Assembly (NCBI GenBank): GCA_937896235.1
Contig: CALBMX010000090.1
Location: 1-38,102 of the forward strand
Length of the DNA: 38,102 bases
From: an uncultured bacterium
Lineage (GTDB): Bacteria; Planctomycetota; UBA1135; GCA-002686595
Reading direction: 5' to 3'
The notes beneath the pieces are model-generated. The model did no database searches. It was not told where the DNA came from and was given only the letters and a program-made list of their open reading frames with translations. Below are positions 6,446 through 15,835 of the stretch, piece after piece. Every line of letters begins with the position of its first letter. Positions within the stretch are counted from its first letter, which is position 1. Both the position numbers and the translations under genes were made by a program.

Positions 6446-9379
6446 CTAGTCGAAGATCGTCTCGTGAACTTGCACCTCGACGATGCGTGGAAAGCGACCA
6501 GCTGGAAACCAACTATTGCCGGTGGTGTTGAGGCGAACATAACGCACAGGGGTTGCAGGAAAGCCGTGCTCATGACCGTCTGCGGTCGCGGGCAGACTGT
6601 TCTCTGTGAAGTCGGCCACCTGGGTCCAGGCAACCCCGTCCGAAGAGACGTCAACCGAGTACTGTTCGCTGTAGCCCTGGCCCCAGCGGGGGTACACCGT
6701 CACACTATCGAGCTGATGGACCCCGCCCAAGTCGATCGTAAAGTCAGCTGGATTGGGAAAGGTTGTCCAATGGGACTCCGAATCGATGACGCCATCAACA
6801 ACGAGCTCGACTGGGTTTTCAAGAAAAGCTGCCGAGTCCGAATGAACCGCCTTACCCAGCGTCAAATTCGGAACCTGCTGCGCGCTCACTAGGTGGATGC
6901 GATTGGCGAACCCAAGGCGCTCGCCCGCGGAGAAGAGAGCAGCGGACACGACGCTTGTTTTAGAGACCGTGAATGGCCCGCTGTAAGAGGGTGACTCACT
7001 TGTGGGCTGCTCGCCATCAACAGTAAACCGAATCGTGCCGGGGAGCTTGGTGTCGAGCACCACTAGCGTCTCGCCTTCAAACAACTGCCGTGGTTTCCAA
7101 TGGTCTTGAAGGATTGCCTGGGCCTCAATGCGCACTGGGTAAAGCACGCTTTCGAAGCGGGCGTCTGTGGCCTGGAAGCGCTCGGCAAAACTCGCGAAGC
7201 TGGTCTCATTGTCTAGATTCCAGAGCTTCGCGGCGAAGGCCGGCACACGGCTGCGAAGGATTGGAACTGCGTATGGACCGCGGCCCTCCCACCAGCACAT
7301 CTCCGCCCCCGGCATCGCGCTTGTCGAGGGAACTGTGATTCCGTTGCTCGCCGGATGGCCGGGCTCCACCTGCCTAAAGGTGAATGGGTCAAAGCGGAAG
7401 ATGCGCTCTCGATCCAGAAAGGTGTACTGCACCCAGGGGTAGTGGTCGACCACGTAGAGCGGATCCCAGCCCGCGTTGACGACCGTATAGCCCTCGCTCA
7501 GCATTTTGTCCGGGGCAAAATAGAAGGAGGCCCAATTGATGATCACGATGTCCTTCGGAACCGCGCTGCTCTGTCCGAAGCCTTCCCACATGAGTGTCGT
7601 GCGTCCACCCGCGCGCACGAGGTCGTTGAGCTCGACGATGAACGGCACAAATTCGGGCAGGTGAGTAAAGCCGCTCTCATCCCCACCGATGTGAACATAG
7701 GTACTGGAGGGAAAGACCTCTAGCATCTCTTTGATTAGGATCTTCACAGCGGACAAGCAGGACTCAAGTCGAAAATCCACCGTGCCCCCCGAGAGCGCTC
7801 CGAAGACGTCGGGATAGTTCGCCACTAGCTGCGCGGAGTGCCCGGGAACATCTAGCTCCGGAATCAAACTGACACCCCGATCGACTGCGTACTGCTCAAG
7901 ATCACAGAGCTCTTCCAGCGTATAAGCTGGCTGCCCGACATTGCGGTGGTCGAGGTTGGGGAAAGACCTCGATGGGAACATGAAATTTTGATCGTCGGTC
8001 AAATGAAGACCGAGGTAGCGCACCTTGTAGAAGCGGCACATCTCCACAATCTGCTTCAAGGTCTCTATCGAGTGGAACTTGCGCGCGACATCAACGGAGA
8101 GCGCCCGATAGCCAAAGCTCGGCTTGTCCCGTAAACGCACGCGGGGAATGCGACCGTCCGCATGGATCAGCTGAAGTAGACTTGATGTCCCACGAGCGAT
8201 AGCTTCCAAATCACGGCCTCGAATACGCACAGTATCGGCAACCTGGAGAGTCGACTCCTCCTCGGCCAAGCTACGGTCCATCGTGAGTGCGATGTCTCCC
8301 GACTGCGCGCCGTGAACACGGGCGGGAAGGCGTAATCCCGTAACCAGAAAAAGCTCGTCGGACAGTACTTGAGCGTGTCGAACAAGGTCCTCGCTCTGGG
8401 CCGAGATAAAGCTTCCCGCCTTCAGTTTTAGGTGTCCGGACTTGGCCTCGAGCTCTAGCGGCATAGGCAGCAGTGGAAGCAGGTTCCCCACACCTGTCCC
8501 CAATAGCTCAATACTCGCGGGACCACCGCCTTGGCTATTCGACTGAATCACCAACTCGGCTCGGTGGGCGCCGGCAACACTTGGGTCAAAACTCACATGC
8601 AAGATACGCCGGGCCAACGGGGCCAGTGGACCACTGCCTTGCGTGGAAGACACTCGAAAGGCGTCAGCGTCCCGGCCTGTGATCTCAAGGCCAATAATCT
8701 CAAGCGGATGATCCGGGTCCGCGTTGCCGATTTCCAACTCGAGGCTCAAAGTGGATCCGTCTGAGATCTCTTGCGAACCGAAGCCCAGCGGGCCTTGAGC
8801 TCCGAGCCAAAGCTTACCCGCGGGTTTGGCTTCGCCCAGCACCTCCAACTCGATGATGTGCACACCGGGATTTGCGCTGCTGCCCAACATGAGAACGCGA
8901 ACAAAGCGCGCCTCCTGGTCGATGATATCGAGCAAGTCTCCCGCCATCGTAGCTGGCTCGGTGTTCGTGCTCCTATCGACAACCTGCTCCCATCTCTCTC
9001 CGTCCAGAGAGAGTGCGACCTCGTATTGGTATTGCCTCCCACCGTCCCAGTAGGTGAATAGGTTGACTTGCTCAACAACCGACACACCTCCCAGATCAAC
9101 CTCCAGCCACTGGGGTGAGGGATTCGCGCCCCACCACATGTTCCGCCCAGTGTCCCCATCCACCGCAAACTCCGGCAAGAAGCCGCCCTCGAAGCTCGAC
9201 GCAGTGACGGACTTCCCAAGGGCAAGGTTTACTCGATCGCCAGCCACGGGGTCCGATTCCTGGCTTGCACGGGACAAGTGCGGTGGGCCGAGGTGCAGGC
9301 AAGCAAACAGAGCGACTCCAAGGGATATCGAGATCATGGCAACAACATAATCAACAGAGTGCCTCGCTGCCACTCGCAT
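6446..9379 (-). CDS. GH20 beta-N-acetylhexosaminidase with two F5/8 type C (CBM32-like) domains
   Basis: A 977-residue exported enzyme. Order: N-terminal membrane/signal segment (about 13-30); F5/8 type C domain (52-183, NLALGKSVTASS ... WLEVDLGG); a beta-sandwich like the choice-of-anchor D/ASH domains (205-296); the GH20b N-terminal fold (305-410); the GH20 barrel (420-750) with HIGGDE carrying the Asp567-Glu568 catalytic pair; a chitobiase C-terminal-like module (about 765-830, TIRFTVDGEQPTSESPSYSG); and a second F5/8 type C domain (about 850-975). GH20 enzymes remove terminal GlcNAc or GalNAc by substrate-assisted catalysis. The added domains suggest binding to glycan-rich surfaces such as mucin, chitin fragments or algal glycoconjugates. 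A Shine-Dalgarno-like GGAGGTGG (plus positions 9391-9398) lies upstream of the ATG. It converges with 4076-6268 and is divergent from 9599. Confidence 0.95.
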   Translation of the reverse strand: MRVAARHSVDYVVAMISISLGVALFACLHLGPPHLSRASQESDPVAGDRVNLALGKSVTASSFEGGFLPEFAVDGDTGRNMWWGANPSPQWLEVDLGGVSVVEQVNLFTYWDGGRQYQYEVALSLDGERWEQVVDRSTNTEPATMAGDLLDIIDQEARFVRVLMLGSSANPGVHIIELEVLGEAKPAGKLWLGAQGPLGFGSQEISDGSTLSLELEIGNADPDHPLEIIGLEITGRDADAFRVSSTQGSGPLAPLARRILHVSFDPSVAGAHRAELVIQSNSQGGGPASIELLGTGVGNLLPLLPMPLELEAKSGHLKLKAGSFISAQSEDLVRHAQVLSDELFLVTGLRLPARVHGAQSGDIALTMDRSLAEEESTLQVADTVRIRGRDLEAIARGTSSLLQLIHADGRIPRVRLRDKPSFGYRALSVDVARKFHSIETLKQIVEMCRFYKVRYLGLHLTDDQNFMFPSRSFPNLDHRNVGQPAYTLEELCDLEQYAVDRGVSLIPELDVPGHSAQLVANYPDVFGALSGGTVDFRLESCLSAVKILIKEMLEVFPSSTYVHIGGDESGFTHLPEFVPFIVELNDLVRAGGRTTLMWEGFGQSSAVPKDIVIINWASFYFAPDKMLSEGYTVVNAGWDPLYVVDHYPWVQYTFLDRERIFRFDPFTFRQVEPGHPASNGITVPSTSAMPGAEMCWWEGRGPYAVPILRSRVPAFAAKLWNLDNETSFASFAERFQATDARFESVLYPVRIEAQAILQDHWKPRQLFEGETLVVLDTKLPGTIRFTVDGEQPTSESPSYSGPFTVSKTSVVSAALFSAGERLGFANRIHLVSAQQVPNLTLGKAVHSDSAAFLENPVELVVDGVIDSESHWTTFPNPADFTIDLGGVHQLDSVTVYPRWGQGYSEQYSVDVSSDGVAWTQVADFTENSLPATADGHEHGFPATPVRYVRLNTTGNSWFPAGRFPRIVEVQVHETIFD

Positions 9380-9598
9380 CGTTCCAATGCCACCTCCCCC
9401 TCGAAACCGAGTTACGCACTTTCATTCTCGGCCCGGGGAGGGCTTCGCGAGAGGCCGGTAACCGTCGGCTAGTTTTCCTTAGAGGACCCATAGGGTTCGG
9501 ATGCTGGAGCGGCTCTCGGCTCCTCTTTCTACCCCATCGCGCGCCTCCAACTTCCCTTTGGAATTCCTATCGAGCAAGCGCCTAGGTAAGGTGCGCAT

Positions 9599-10705
9599 AT
9601 GACAGCCCCGAAAATCCTAGCGCCCTACTCCTTCCCTCGCACGGGGACCACCATCCGCAACCGCCTCGTTCTCGCGGCGATGACCAACAAGCAGTCCCAC
9701 GCCGACGGCAGCTTGAGTGAGGATGAGCTCAAATGGTTGGCTGCGCGGGCGCGTGGCGGCTTCGGCATCGTCACGACCTGTGCCGCTCACGTGAGTCGAG
9801 ATGGTCAGGGATGGGACGGAGAGCTCGGGGTTTTTGAGGACTCGCTTCTCCCCGGTCTGAAACGCCTCGCGAGCGCGCTGCGCTCGGAGGGCGCCGTCTC
9901 CCTGGTCCAGATCTTTCACGGCGGTGTGCGAGCACCCTCACGATTGACAGGACAGCAGCCCTTCAGCGCGAGTGTTTTCGAACTCGACACTAAAGACTTC
10001 GAGGTGCCGCGAGAGGCTACGGTCGAGGACATCGAGCGCACCATCGCAGCCTTTGCAGCTGCCGCTCGCCGCTGTGCAGAGGCGGGCTTTGACGGCGTCG
10101 AGATCCATGGAGCCCACGGGTACCTCATCACCCAGTTCCTCGGGACGAGTTCGAATACGCGCACTGACGAGTGGGGTGGCTCGCTCGAAAACCGCGCTCG
10201 CTTCCTTCGCCGGATCGTTGCCGCAACTCGGGAAGCAACTCCCACCGATTTTCTGGTTGGGGTCCGTATCTCGCCAGAGGTTGCAGATCAGGGTGTCGAG
10301 CTTGACGACTCGCTCAAGGTCGCACGATGGCTTGCCGACGACGGTGTCGACTTTGTCCACGTCTCCAACTGGGACAGCTTCAAAGCGCCTGCCGCGCATC
10401 CGGAGTCCAAGAAGATGCTCAGCACCTGGTTCCGCGAAGCCGTCGGCGCCGACATGCCACTGATCGCGACCGGAGGCGTCTGGACTCCCGCCGAAGCTGA
10501 CCTGGTTCTCTCCCACGGTGCAGACATGGTCGGGGTGGCCCGGGCCGCAATCGGGAACGACAGCTGGCCGCACACCGCGACTCGCCCCGACTGGGAACCG
10601 GCGCGGCCGCCCTACGCGCCTGAGCATCTCCGCAGCTCGGCCCTTAGCGAGAGGATGATCGACTACATGCGACTCTGGCCGGGGTTCGTGACCGACGGTC
10701 GCTGA
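9599..10705 (+). CDS. NADH:flavin oxidoreductase, Old Yellow Enzyme family
   Basis: A 368-residue TIM-barrel flavoprotein without signal peptide, so cytosolic. Visible family blocks are NRLVLAAMTN near the N-terminus (FMN phosphate side), LVQIFHGG, the active-site EIHGAHGYLITQFLG block with its two histidines (about residues 170-182), the DEWGGSLENRARF block that follows it, GVRISPE, and the C-terminal phosphate-binding IATGGVW ... ADMVGVARA. Length matches the simple OYE group; there is no added 4Fe-4S/NADH domain like that in 2,4-dienoyl-CoA reductase. Members reduce activated C=C bonds of enones or nitroesters with NAD(P)H; the physiological substrate cannot be read here. It stands alone, with a weak AAGGTG before the ATG. 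Confidence 0.95.
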   Translation: MTAPKILAPYSFPRTGTTIRNRLVLAAMTNKQSHADGSLSEDELKWLAARARGGFGIVTTCAAHVSRDGQGWDGELGVFEDSLLPGLKRLASALRSEGAVSLVQIFHGGVRAPSRLTGQQPFSASVFELDTKDFEVPREATVEDIERTIAAFAAAARRCAEAGFDGVEIHGAHGYLITQFLGTSSNTRTDEWGGSLENRARFLRRIVAATREATPTDFLVGVRISPEVADQGVELDDSLKVARWLADDGVDFVHVSNWDSFKAPAAHPESKKMLSTWFREAVGADMPLIATGGVWTPAEADLVLSHGADMVGVARAAIGNDSWPHTATRPDWEPARPPYAPEHLRSSALSERMIDYMRLWPGFVTDGR

Positions 10706-10767
10706 CGCTTACAGAGAGGACTCGGCTTCAAGAGGCCCATTCTGGTCTGGACGACTCCCGGAAGGGT

Positions 10768-11229
10768 CTACGCACTCTCCAACTGGCCAAGACCGCGTTG
10801 GGAGACCTTGCGCAAGATCCAGAGAGCTGCTCCGGTAGCTGCAAAGCCAAGGAGCAGCAAACGGCGATCAGCGGCCTGCGACAGGTCTAATTCGGTAAGG
10901 CTCGACCCGATCCAAACTACGGCGATGACGCGCGGTGCCAAGCCAAGCACGGAGCCGATCAAGAACGGCAGGATGCGGATCCCCGTGGTGGACATCAGCA
11001 GGTTTGTAGCGGCGAAGGGTACAACGGGCGACAACCGGATTAGCGCCAGTAGAGTGATGGTTCGCAGGTAATGGCCCTGGTCAAGCTCTCGGTGGATGGC
11101 CTCCGCGCGCGGGTGATGCGAGAGCGCCTCTACAGCCTTATCTCGAAGCGGAGGCCTGATCGGCAGCCTCTTGCTCTCGGCCGAGTTTGGTGCACGGGGA
11201 GTTTTTGCGCTGAGCAGCGCCATGCGCAT
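10768..11229 (-). pseudogene. C-terminal part of a TVP38/TMEM64 (VTT-domain, DedA-like) membrane protein
   Basis: The 153-residue frame carries the C-terminal half of a VTT-domain protein: LRDKAVEALSHHPRAEAIHREL, then ALIRLSPVVPFAATNLLM, then FLIGSVLGLAPRVIAVVWIG, and a last membrane helix. Intact members have about 200-240 residues and begin with two further membrane segments and a glycine-rich GxxxG stretch. Here the residues before LRDKAVEAL are polar and unlike the family, and I could not recover the missing half cleanly in the other minus frames up to 11500. I therefore call it truncated or frame-broken. It lies beside another relic (11520-12142), consistent with a locus that is decaying. 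A short functional variant is possible but less likely. Confidence 0.6.
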
Positions 11230-11519
11230 CGTTGTCGTCGTGGCTCTGATTCGCTTCCTCTTGCAGAGTGCGCCTCCTGTGCGTAGGCCGCGGCCTCAGT
11301 TCCGGATCATCGGCTTCCGCCCGGGTACAGGACTCGCGCAGCGCCCAATCGAGGAGCCCGCAACCTACGCCGAATCCAGCGCCGAGTGACCGGACCCGAG
11401 CACTGTAGAGAGAAGCCGAGTACGTCCTGGCCCCCACCGCCAGAACCCTCCCCATCGATTCCCACAGAGCAGCACGCTTGGGAAAGCGCTGCTCTAGACA
11501 ATCCATGCGATCTATCCGA

Positions 11520-12142
11520 ATGAGCTCAATCCTTGAGATCAATCCCCGGGAGCAAGTAGCCAAGCTCCCAGCAAGCAAAGTGCAGAACACCGGTTGGGTC
11601 TTCGATCTCAATCGATGCATCGGCTGTCACAGCCGCTCGATTCCGTGTAAGTCCGAACACGCCGTGCCCTTTGGAATTTCCAGCGCTCGCGCTCACTACG
11701 CGCCGAAACCAAACGTCCCCAGCTGGCGTCTGTTCCCATGGGGTGCATGCAATGCAGCGGCGCGCCGTGTCTAGGCAAGCTTGCCCAACGCCAGCAAGGA
11801 GCCGCCTATCCGACGGCCGAACGGCGTGGAAGAAGAAGCCCATAAGGGCACCAAGAGGCCGAGCCTAGATTTGTGGGCTCGCTGGAGTCCATCCGCAAGG
11901 ATCCTCTACGGCGACAAGTCCTCGACACCGAGTTCTGCGAGCTGTTCTTGATGAGCAAATCCACCTCACCCATGGCTTGGGTTTGGCTCCCGTGGGAACA
12001 GCTTGCCAACTCTGCAAAGATCGTTGCCAAGCGGGATCATTGGCAAGGCGTCCTCGAAGTCGGGCTCGAAGATGGCCCTTGGGGAGACGTCCCGCAGGAT
12101 CACTTCGCCGTCCTTCGGGCCTGCTCTCCTTTGCACTCCTAA
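11520..12142 (+). pseudogene. Relic of a 4Fe-4S ferredoxin-type electron-transfer subunit (molybdopterin oxidoreductase beta-like)
   Basis: From the ATG at 11520 one frame gives WVFDLNRCIGCHSRSIPCKSE, which matches the start of nitrate/DMSO/perchlorate-reductase-type iron-sulfur subunits except that the third cluster cysteine is Arg. Near 11738 the signal moves to another frame (PMGCMQCSGAPC, the second cluster block), then again near 11775 (QACPTPARSR), then again near 11826 (VEEEAHKGTKR ... ARILYGDK, with cluster cysteines lost), and a later piece reads ACQLCKDRCQAG near 12000. At least three frame changes plus lost cysteines make this a dead gene. The intact subunit would carry several [4Fe-4S] clusters and pass electrons to or from a molybdopterin catalytic subunit; no such partner lies in the window. 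The right limit is approximate, and I see nothing readable in 12143-12394. Confidence 0.6.
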
Positions 12143-12394
12143 CGAAGCCCACGGGCCAACGAGCAAGCGAAATTCACAACACGGTAAGGGCCGAGGCTCT
12201 TCCGAGGTTCGCCGCGTCCATCGACAAACTCTCCGGCCCTATCCTCTTCCGAGCAGCAGTCCAACTCCGACTACAGACCCTCCCCAAAGGGGCATAGGCG
12301 CCCGACAGCTCCCCTCTAGCCAACGACTAGCGGATCAACCCATCCCTACTCGCTTGGACGTGGAAGACCATACCGCAGCCGGCTAGGGTGTCTT

Positions 12395-15300
12395 TCAAGC
12401 TTGCCCTATCCGCTGGTCCGAGTCCCTTTGGGCCACTCCCCGAATGCGCTCAAGGCCGCGCAGAATCTCGGAACTTGAGAGCACCTCTCGCCTGCCCTCT
12501 AGACCAAAGTGATCCTCCTCGGACTGACTGATTCGCCGTACCTTATCCGCCATCTCTCCAGCGGCCTGCGCAAGTTCAAGCAGTGCTCCCTCCTGACACA
12601 TGCCCACTAGCGCCAAACTTTGGGCGCCAAGAAAGAGGTCCGGGCAGGACAAAGCGCCGACGCCCAAATCGAGTAAGACCGTTCGGATCCACGGCAGGTG
12701 TGGCGGGTGTTCGGCGCTGGCTGCCTCCAGGGCTTGGGCCAGCAGCGCTCCCCAAACCTTGCCTTGATTCTCCCACAAGACAGAGGCCCGGTGGGCAAGC
12801 GCTGCTGCGAGCGGAGAGCCCGCCCTCCAACCGATAGCGGCTTCCGTCAGGCAAACGAGCGCCTCTTGGTCAGAGACACCAATGCGACCCGCTGCGCCCA
12901 CGAGGTCCAAGTCCACCGACGAGGCGAAGTCACCTCGGTAGGATGCCGTTCGAAGCACCCACTCGCTGCGAACTTCGAAGAGCGTATGCCTGCAGTCGCT
13001 CGCCAGCTGGCGCGCCTCTTCGGCGAGCTCTGCCGCCTCTGCAGGTCTCGCCGCATCTAGCAATGCCGAGGCGCCGTTAAGCAGGGCCGAGAGGCGCTGG
13101 GATTGCGTCGGCGCATCCCTTTGGGCTCGTCCAAAATATTCGGCTGCTACCAGGGGCAAGTTTTTTCGATAGTTGAGGCGCCCCATCCATTCGGAAAAAC
13201 TCGCGAGCAGCGAGGGGGGTGAGCTCGGTCCAAGGGTCTTGGCGATACTTGCGAGCAGGCCCTCTTCCCTCTCTTCGGATGCGCCCCGCGCCGCCTGGAC
13301 CGCAAGGGCTGTGCGCCACCGCTCCATCTCCGGATCGGAAAAACTAGGGACACTCAAAACTAGTTCGAGGCAATCCTCGCCACCACCCCTCAACACGACC
13401 AAGGCGGCCTTCCCGAGACGCTCTAGGTGCTCGAGTTCGGTGCTAAAAACGGGGCAACGAGCTCGCATCTTTGCGAGCTCATAGAGAACTCGATCTACGG
13501 CGAGTGGAGTAAAGATGCCCATGGAAACACGGACCCACTGCTCCAACAAGAGAAGCTCGCCAAGGGGCTCCTCTCCGCGCTTTGCGCTGGCGAGCCCCAT
13601 CACGAGAGTCGCCTCGGCATCGCTGAGTTTGCCTTCGTCAGCGAGCTGACTTGCAACGAGGCGAGCCTCGTGCACCACGTCTCCCCAGAGGCCCGCTGCA
13701 ATCTTCTGCTGGAGGCGATCGGGACTAGGTCCTGGCACCAGCGCAGACAGCTTTGCGTGAGCTGCCCTGCGCTTTGTCTCTGGCCAACTCTGGAGTTGCC
13801 CTGGTAGTCTCAGCAGTAAAATACCGGTCTTGGCATTCGATAGGATCGCTCCGCACGCGATAAGCTCTTCCAACTGACTGCAAACATTGGCGAGGTCGTG
13901 ACCCGTGGCTTGAGAGAGTAACTGCGGGCTTGCCATCCGGCCCGCTAGATAGATCCAGGCCAGCAGCTCCTCCCCCAAGAGAGACAACACAACATCATCC
14001 TGCGACGCTGCTCCGAGGGTCATTGCCGCCCCGGCCCCCATACGCAGAGAACCAAGCGCGCGGCGCTCTAGGACCAAGTGATCGCCGGACCAGCGTGCCA
14101 GTCCCGCCCGAACCCACGAGCCGACCTCGCGCAGGAGGCGCGCGGGATTCCCGAGGGTCCGCCCAAAGAGCTCTTTGGCCCCATCCTGTTTGAAATGAAA
14201 GAGTCGATCGGGCCCTTCGAAAAGTTGCTCCAAATCCGCTGGCGTCAGGGCCTTCAAGTCGATGTGTTCCGTCGAGCCGACCGCGCCGCTCCCCTGTTCA
14301 CTTGCAATGCAAAGCCCCTGAATCGCTCGAGGGGATCGCTCTAGCTCTCTATAGATTGCCGCCTTCGACAAGACGTCCACCTGCTCCCAGTCGTCGATCG
14401 TGATCAGGGTATCGCTGTGTGCAAGCTCGCTCCGGAGAGTCCCCACCCAAGCCTCGCGATCTGCTGCACTTTGATGGACAAGCTCATGGAGCTGTTGCAA
14501 ACACGAGCGGGACTTGCCCGCATCCGGACTCCCCTCAAGTGCCCTCCAGCGTCCCCCTTGCGCTTCAAAGGCCCGCCCGAGCTCGTTCAAAAAACGGCTC
14601 CTCCCCATGCCCCGCTCGCCGATCACTTCAACGTATCCAACGTGTGCCAAGTCGTCGATAGCCCGCTCGATCGAAGCCCTAGAGCCAAGCCACGGGAAGA
14701 GGTGATCCGTGATGTCGGTCGCCTCCTTGCGCAAAATCCCAAGGGCGTCTTGGGCCGACCGTGGGCGTCTGTTTGGCTCTCTCTCCAGGAGCTTGGCCAC
14801 CAGCCTGACCACATGGCCCGGACAACCCGAAACCAGATCACTGATTGGGGGAGCAGGTCGGTCCATACGAGCTTCGAGAAAGAATTCGAGGTCTTTCGTA
14901 TCTTCAGGAGGGTGGCCAACGAGGGCCTCGAAAATCATGATGCCAAGTGCAAACAGATCCGCTCGCGAGTCCACCGCCCCACCAAGTAGCTGCTCCGGTG
15001 CGGCGTAAGCTGGCGTTCCCACAGCACCTTCATCAACGCCGTGGCCCGAACCGATGGCAGCCCCTGACGAAAGACCGAAATCGAGAACACAGGGATTGCC
15101 GTTCTCGTCCACCAATACATTATCGGGTTTGAGATCACGATGGATCACACCGCGGTTGTGGATGCGAGCAACGATCTCAAAGAGAGCAATGACGCGCTGT
15201 TCGAGGTCGGCCCAAGTGCGCGCACAACCCGCTCCGGGAAAGGGTGAGCCCTCGACAACCTCCATGACAACAAAAGGTCGCTGCTCGTGAATCCCCTCGT

Positions 15301-15556
15301 CGAGGAAACGCGCGACACCGGGAACATGCAGGAGCCGCAGCGCAGAGACTTCGGCGCGAACCTCGGTCACGTCCGCAAGGGCCGGCAGTAACTTCACGCA
15401 GACCTGGCAAGCCCGCAGCTCATCCGTTGCGAGGAAGACCTCGCTCTCTCCTTTTCCGTGCAACACCCGAAGAAGCCGGTAGCGGTTGGCCACTAACAGC
15501 GCAGGATCAACGGTTTGCAAGGGGTCTGCGTCCCCCTGGATTTGAGATTCGCTCAT
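12395..15556 (-). CDS. Ser/Thr protein kinase with fused AAA_16-like ATPase and helical-repeat region
   Basis: The ATG at 15556 is preferred over 15577 because the protein then begins MSESQIQ like other soluble kinases; this gives 1053 residues. Residues 26-275 are a complete Hanks-type kinase: Lys55 (QVCVKLLP), HRDLKPDN with Asp141, DFG with Asp159 and APE near 186-188; the glycine loop (HGKGESEV) lacks its third glycine. Residues 290 to about 520 resemble the AAA_16-like ATPase of kinase-regulator fusions, with the P-loop position reading GERGMGRS (313-320; Arg in place of Lys) and a Walker-B-like LITIDDWEQ at 384-392. The rest is alpha-helical and Leu/Ala-rich like TPR repeats. No membrane segment is seen, so it should be cytosolic. 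It is divergent from the small zinc-ribbon membrane protein gene at 15836, a possible partner. Confidence 0.9.
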   Translation of the reverse strand: MSESQIQGDADPLQTVDPALLVANRYRLLRVLHGKGESEVFLATDELRACQVCVKLLPALADVTEVRAEVSALRLLHVPGVARFLDEGIHEQRPFVVMEVVEGSPFPGAGCARTWADLEQRVIALFEIVARIHNRGVIHRDLKPDNVLVDENGNPCVLDFGLSSGAAIGSGHGVDEGAVGTPAYAAPEQLLGGAVDSRADLFALGIMIFEALVGHPPEDTKDLEFFLEARMDRPAPPISDLVSGCPGHVVRLVAKLLEREPNRRPRSAQDALGILRKEATDITDHLFPWLGSRASIERAIDDLAHVGYVEVIGERGMGRSRFLNELGRAFEAQGGRWRALEGSPDAGKSRSCLQQLHELVHQSAADREAWVGTLRSELAHSDTLITIDDWEQVDVLSKAAIYRELERSPRAIQGLCIASEQGSGAVGSTEHIDLKALTPADLEQLFEGPDRLFHFKQDGAKELFGRTLGNPARLLREVGSWVRAGLARWSGDHLVLERRALGSLRMGAGAAMTLGAASQDDVVLSLLGEELLAWIYLAGRMASPQLLSQATGHDLANVCSQLEELIACGAILSNAKTGILLLRLPGQLQSWPETKRRAAHAKLSALVPGPSPDRLQQKIAAGLWGDVVHEARLVASQLADEGKLSDAEATLVMGLASAKRGEEPLGELLLLEQWVRVSMGIFTPLAVDRVLYELAKMRARCPVFSTELEHLERLGKAALVVLRGGGEDCLELVLSVPSFSDPEMERWRTALAVQAARGASEEREEGLLASIAKTLGPSSPPSLLASFSEWMGRLNYRKNLPLVAAEYFGRAQRDAPTQSQRLSALLNGASALLDAARPAEAAELAEEARQLASDCRHTLFEVRSEWVLRTASYRGDFASSVDLDLVGAAGRIGVSDQEALVCLTEAAIGWRAGSPLAAALAHRASVLWENQGKVWGALLAQALEAASAEHPPHLPWIRTVLLDLGVGALSCPDLFLGAQSLALVGMCQEGALLELAQAAGEMADKVRRISQSEEDHFGLEGRREVLSSSEILRGLERIRGVAQRDSDQRIGQA

Positions 15557-15823
15557 TGGAAGAAGATAGAGTCGCATATCTTTACTCGTTCCGAATGCGT
15601 CATCCTGTCCCTAAATCGGCTCAAAACACGCAAATCTCATGGGTGGGAAGCTTCCGTGGGGAAGCCAGTAGGATCTCGCAAAAAAAGACTTCAGTGTAGG
15701 GGCGGCTGCGAACGAACAGCAAAGGGTCCCACTCCCGCACCCCCAAATTCCCGGGCGCGTACTGAGGGGATTCCCCAACACGGTTTCCCCTTGCGAGCGC
15801 CTAATCCGATCCCTAACAGGATC

Positions 15824-15828
15824 AGGAG
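15824..15828 (+). promoter_or_regulatory. Ribosome binding site AGGAG deciding the start at 15836
   Basis: AGGAG sits 7 bases before the ATG at 15836. The frame is open from 15515, but this site and the change to protein-like composition after 15836 fix the start there. Confidence 0.5.
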
Positions 15829-15835
15829 CGCTGAG

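Noticed and set aside
9938..10627. 229-residue minus-strand frame inside the Old Yellow Enzyme gene
   Set aside because: Opposite-strand shadow; the plus strand has all family blocks.
11138..11620. 160-residue minus-strand frame over the broken VTT gene and the iron-sulfur relic
   Set aside because: Considered as the missing N-terminal half of the VTT protein, but it lacks membrane helices and the family blocks; a few Gly-rich residues are not enough.
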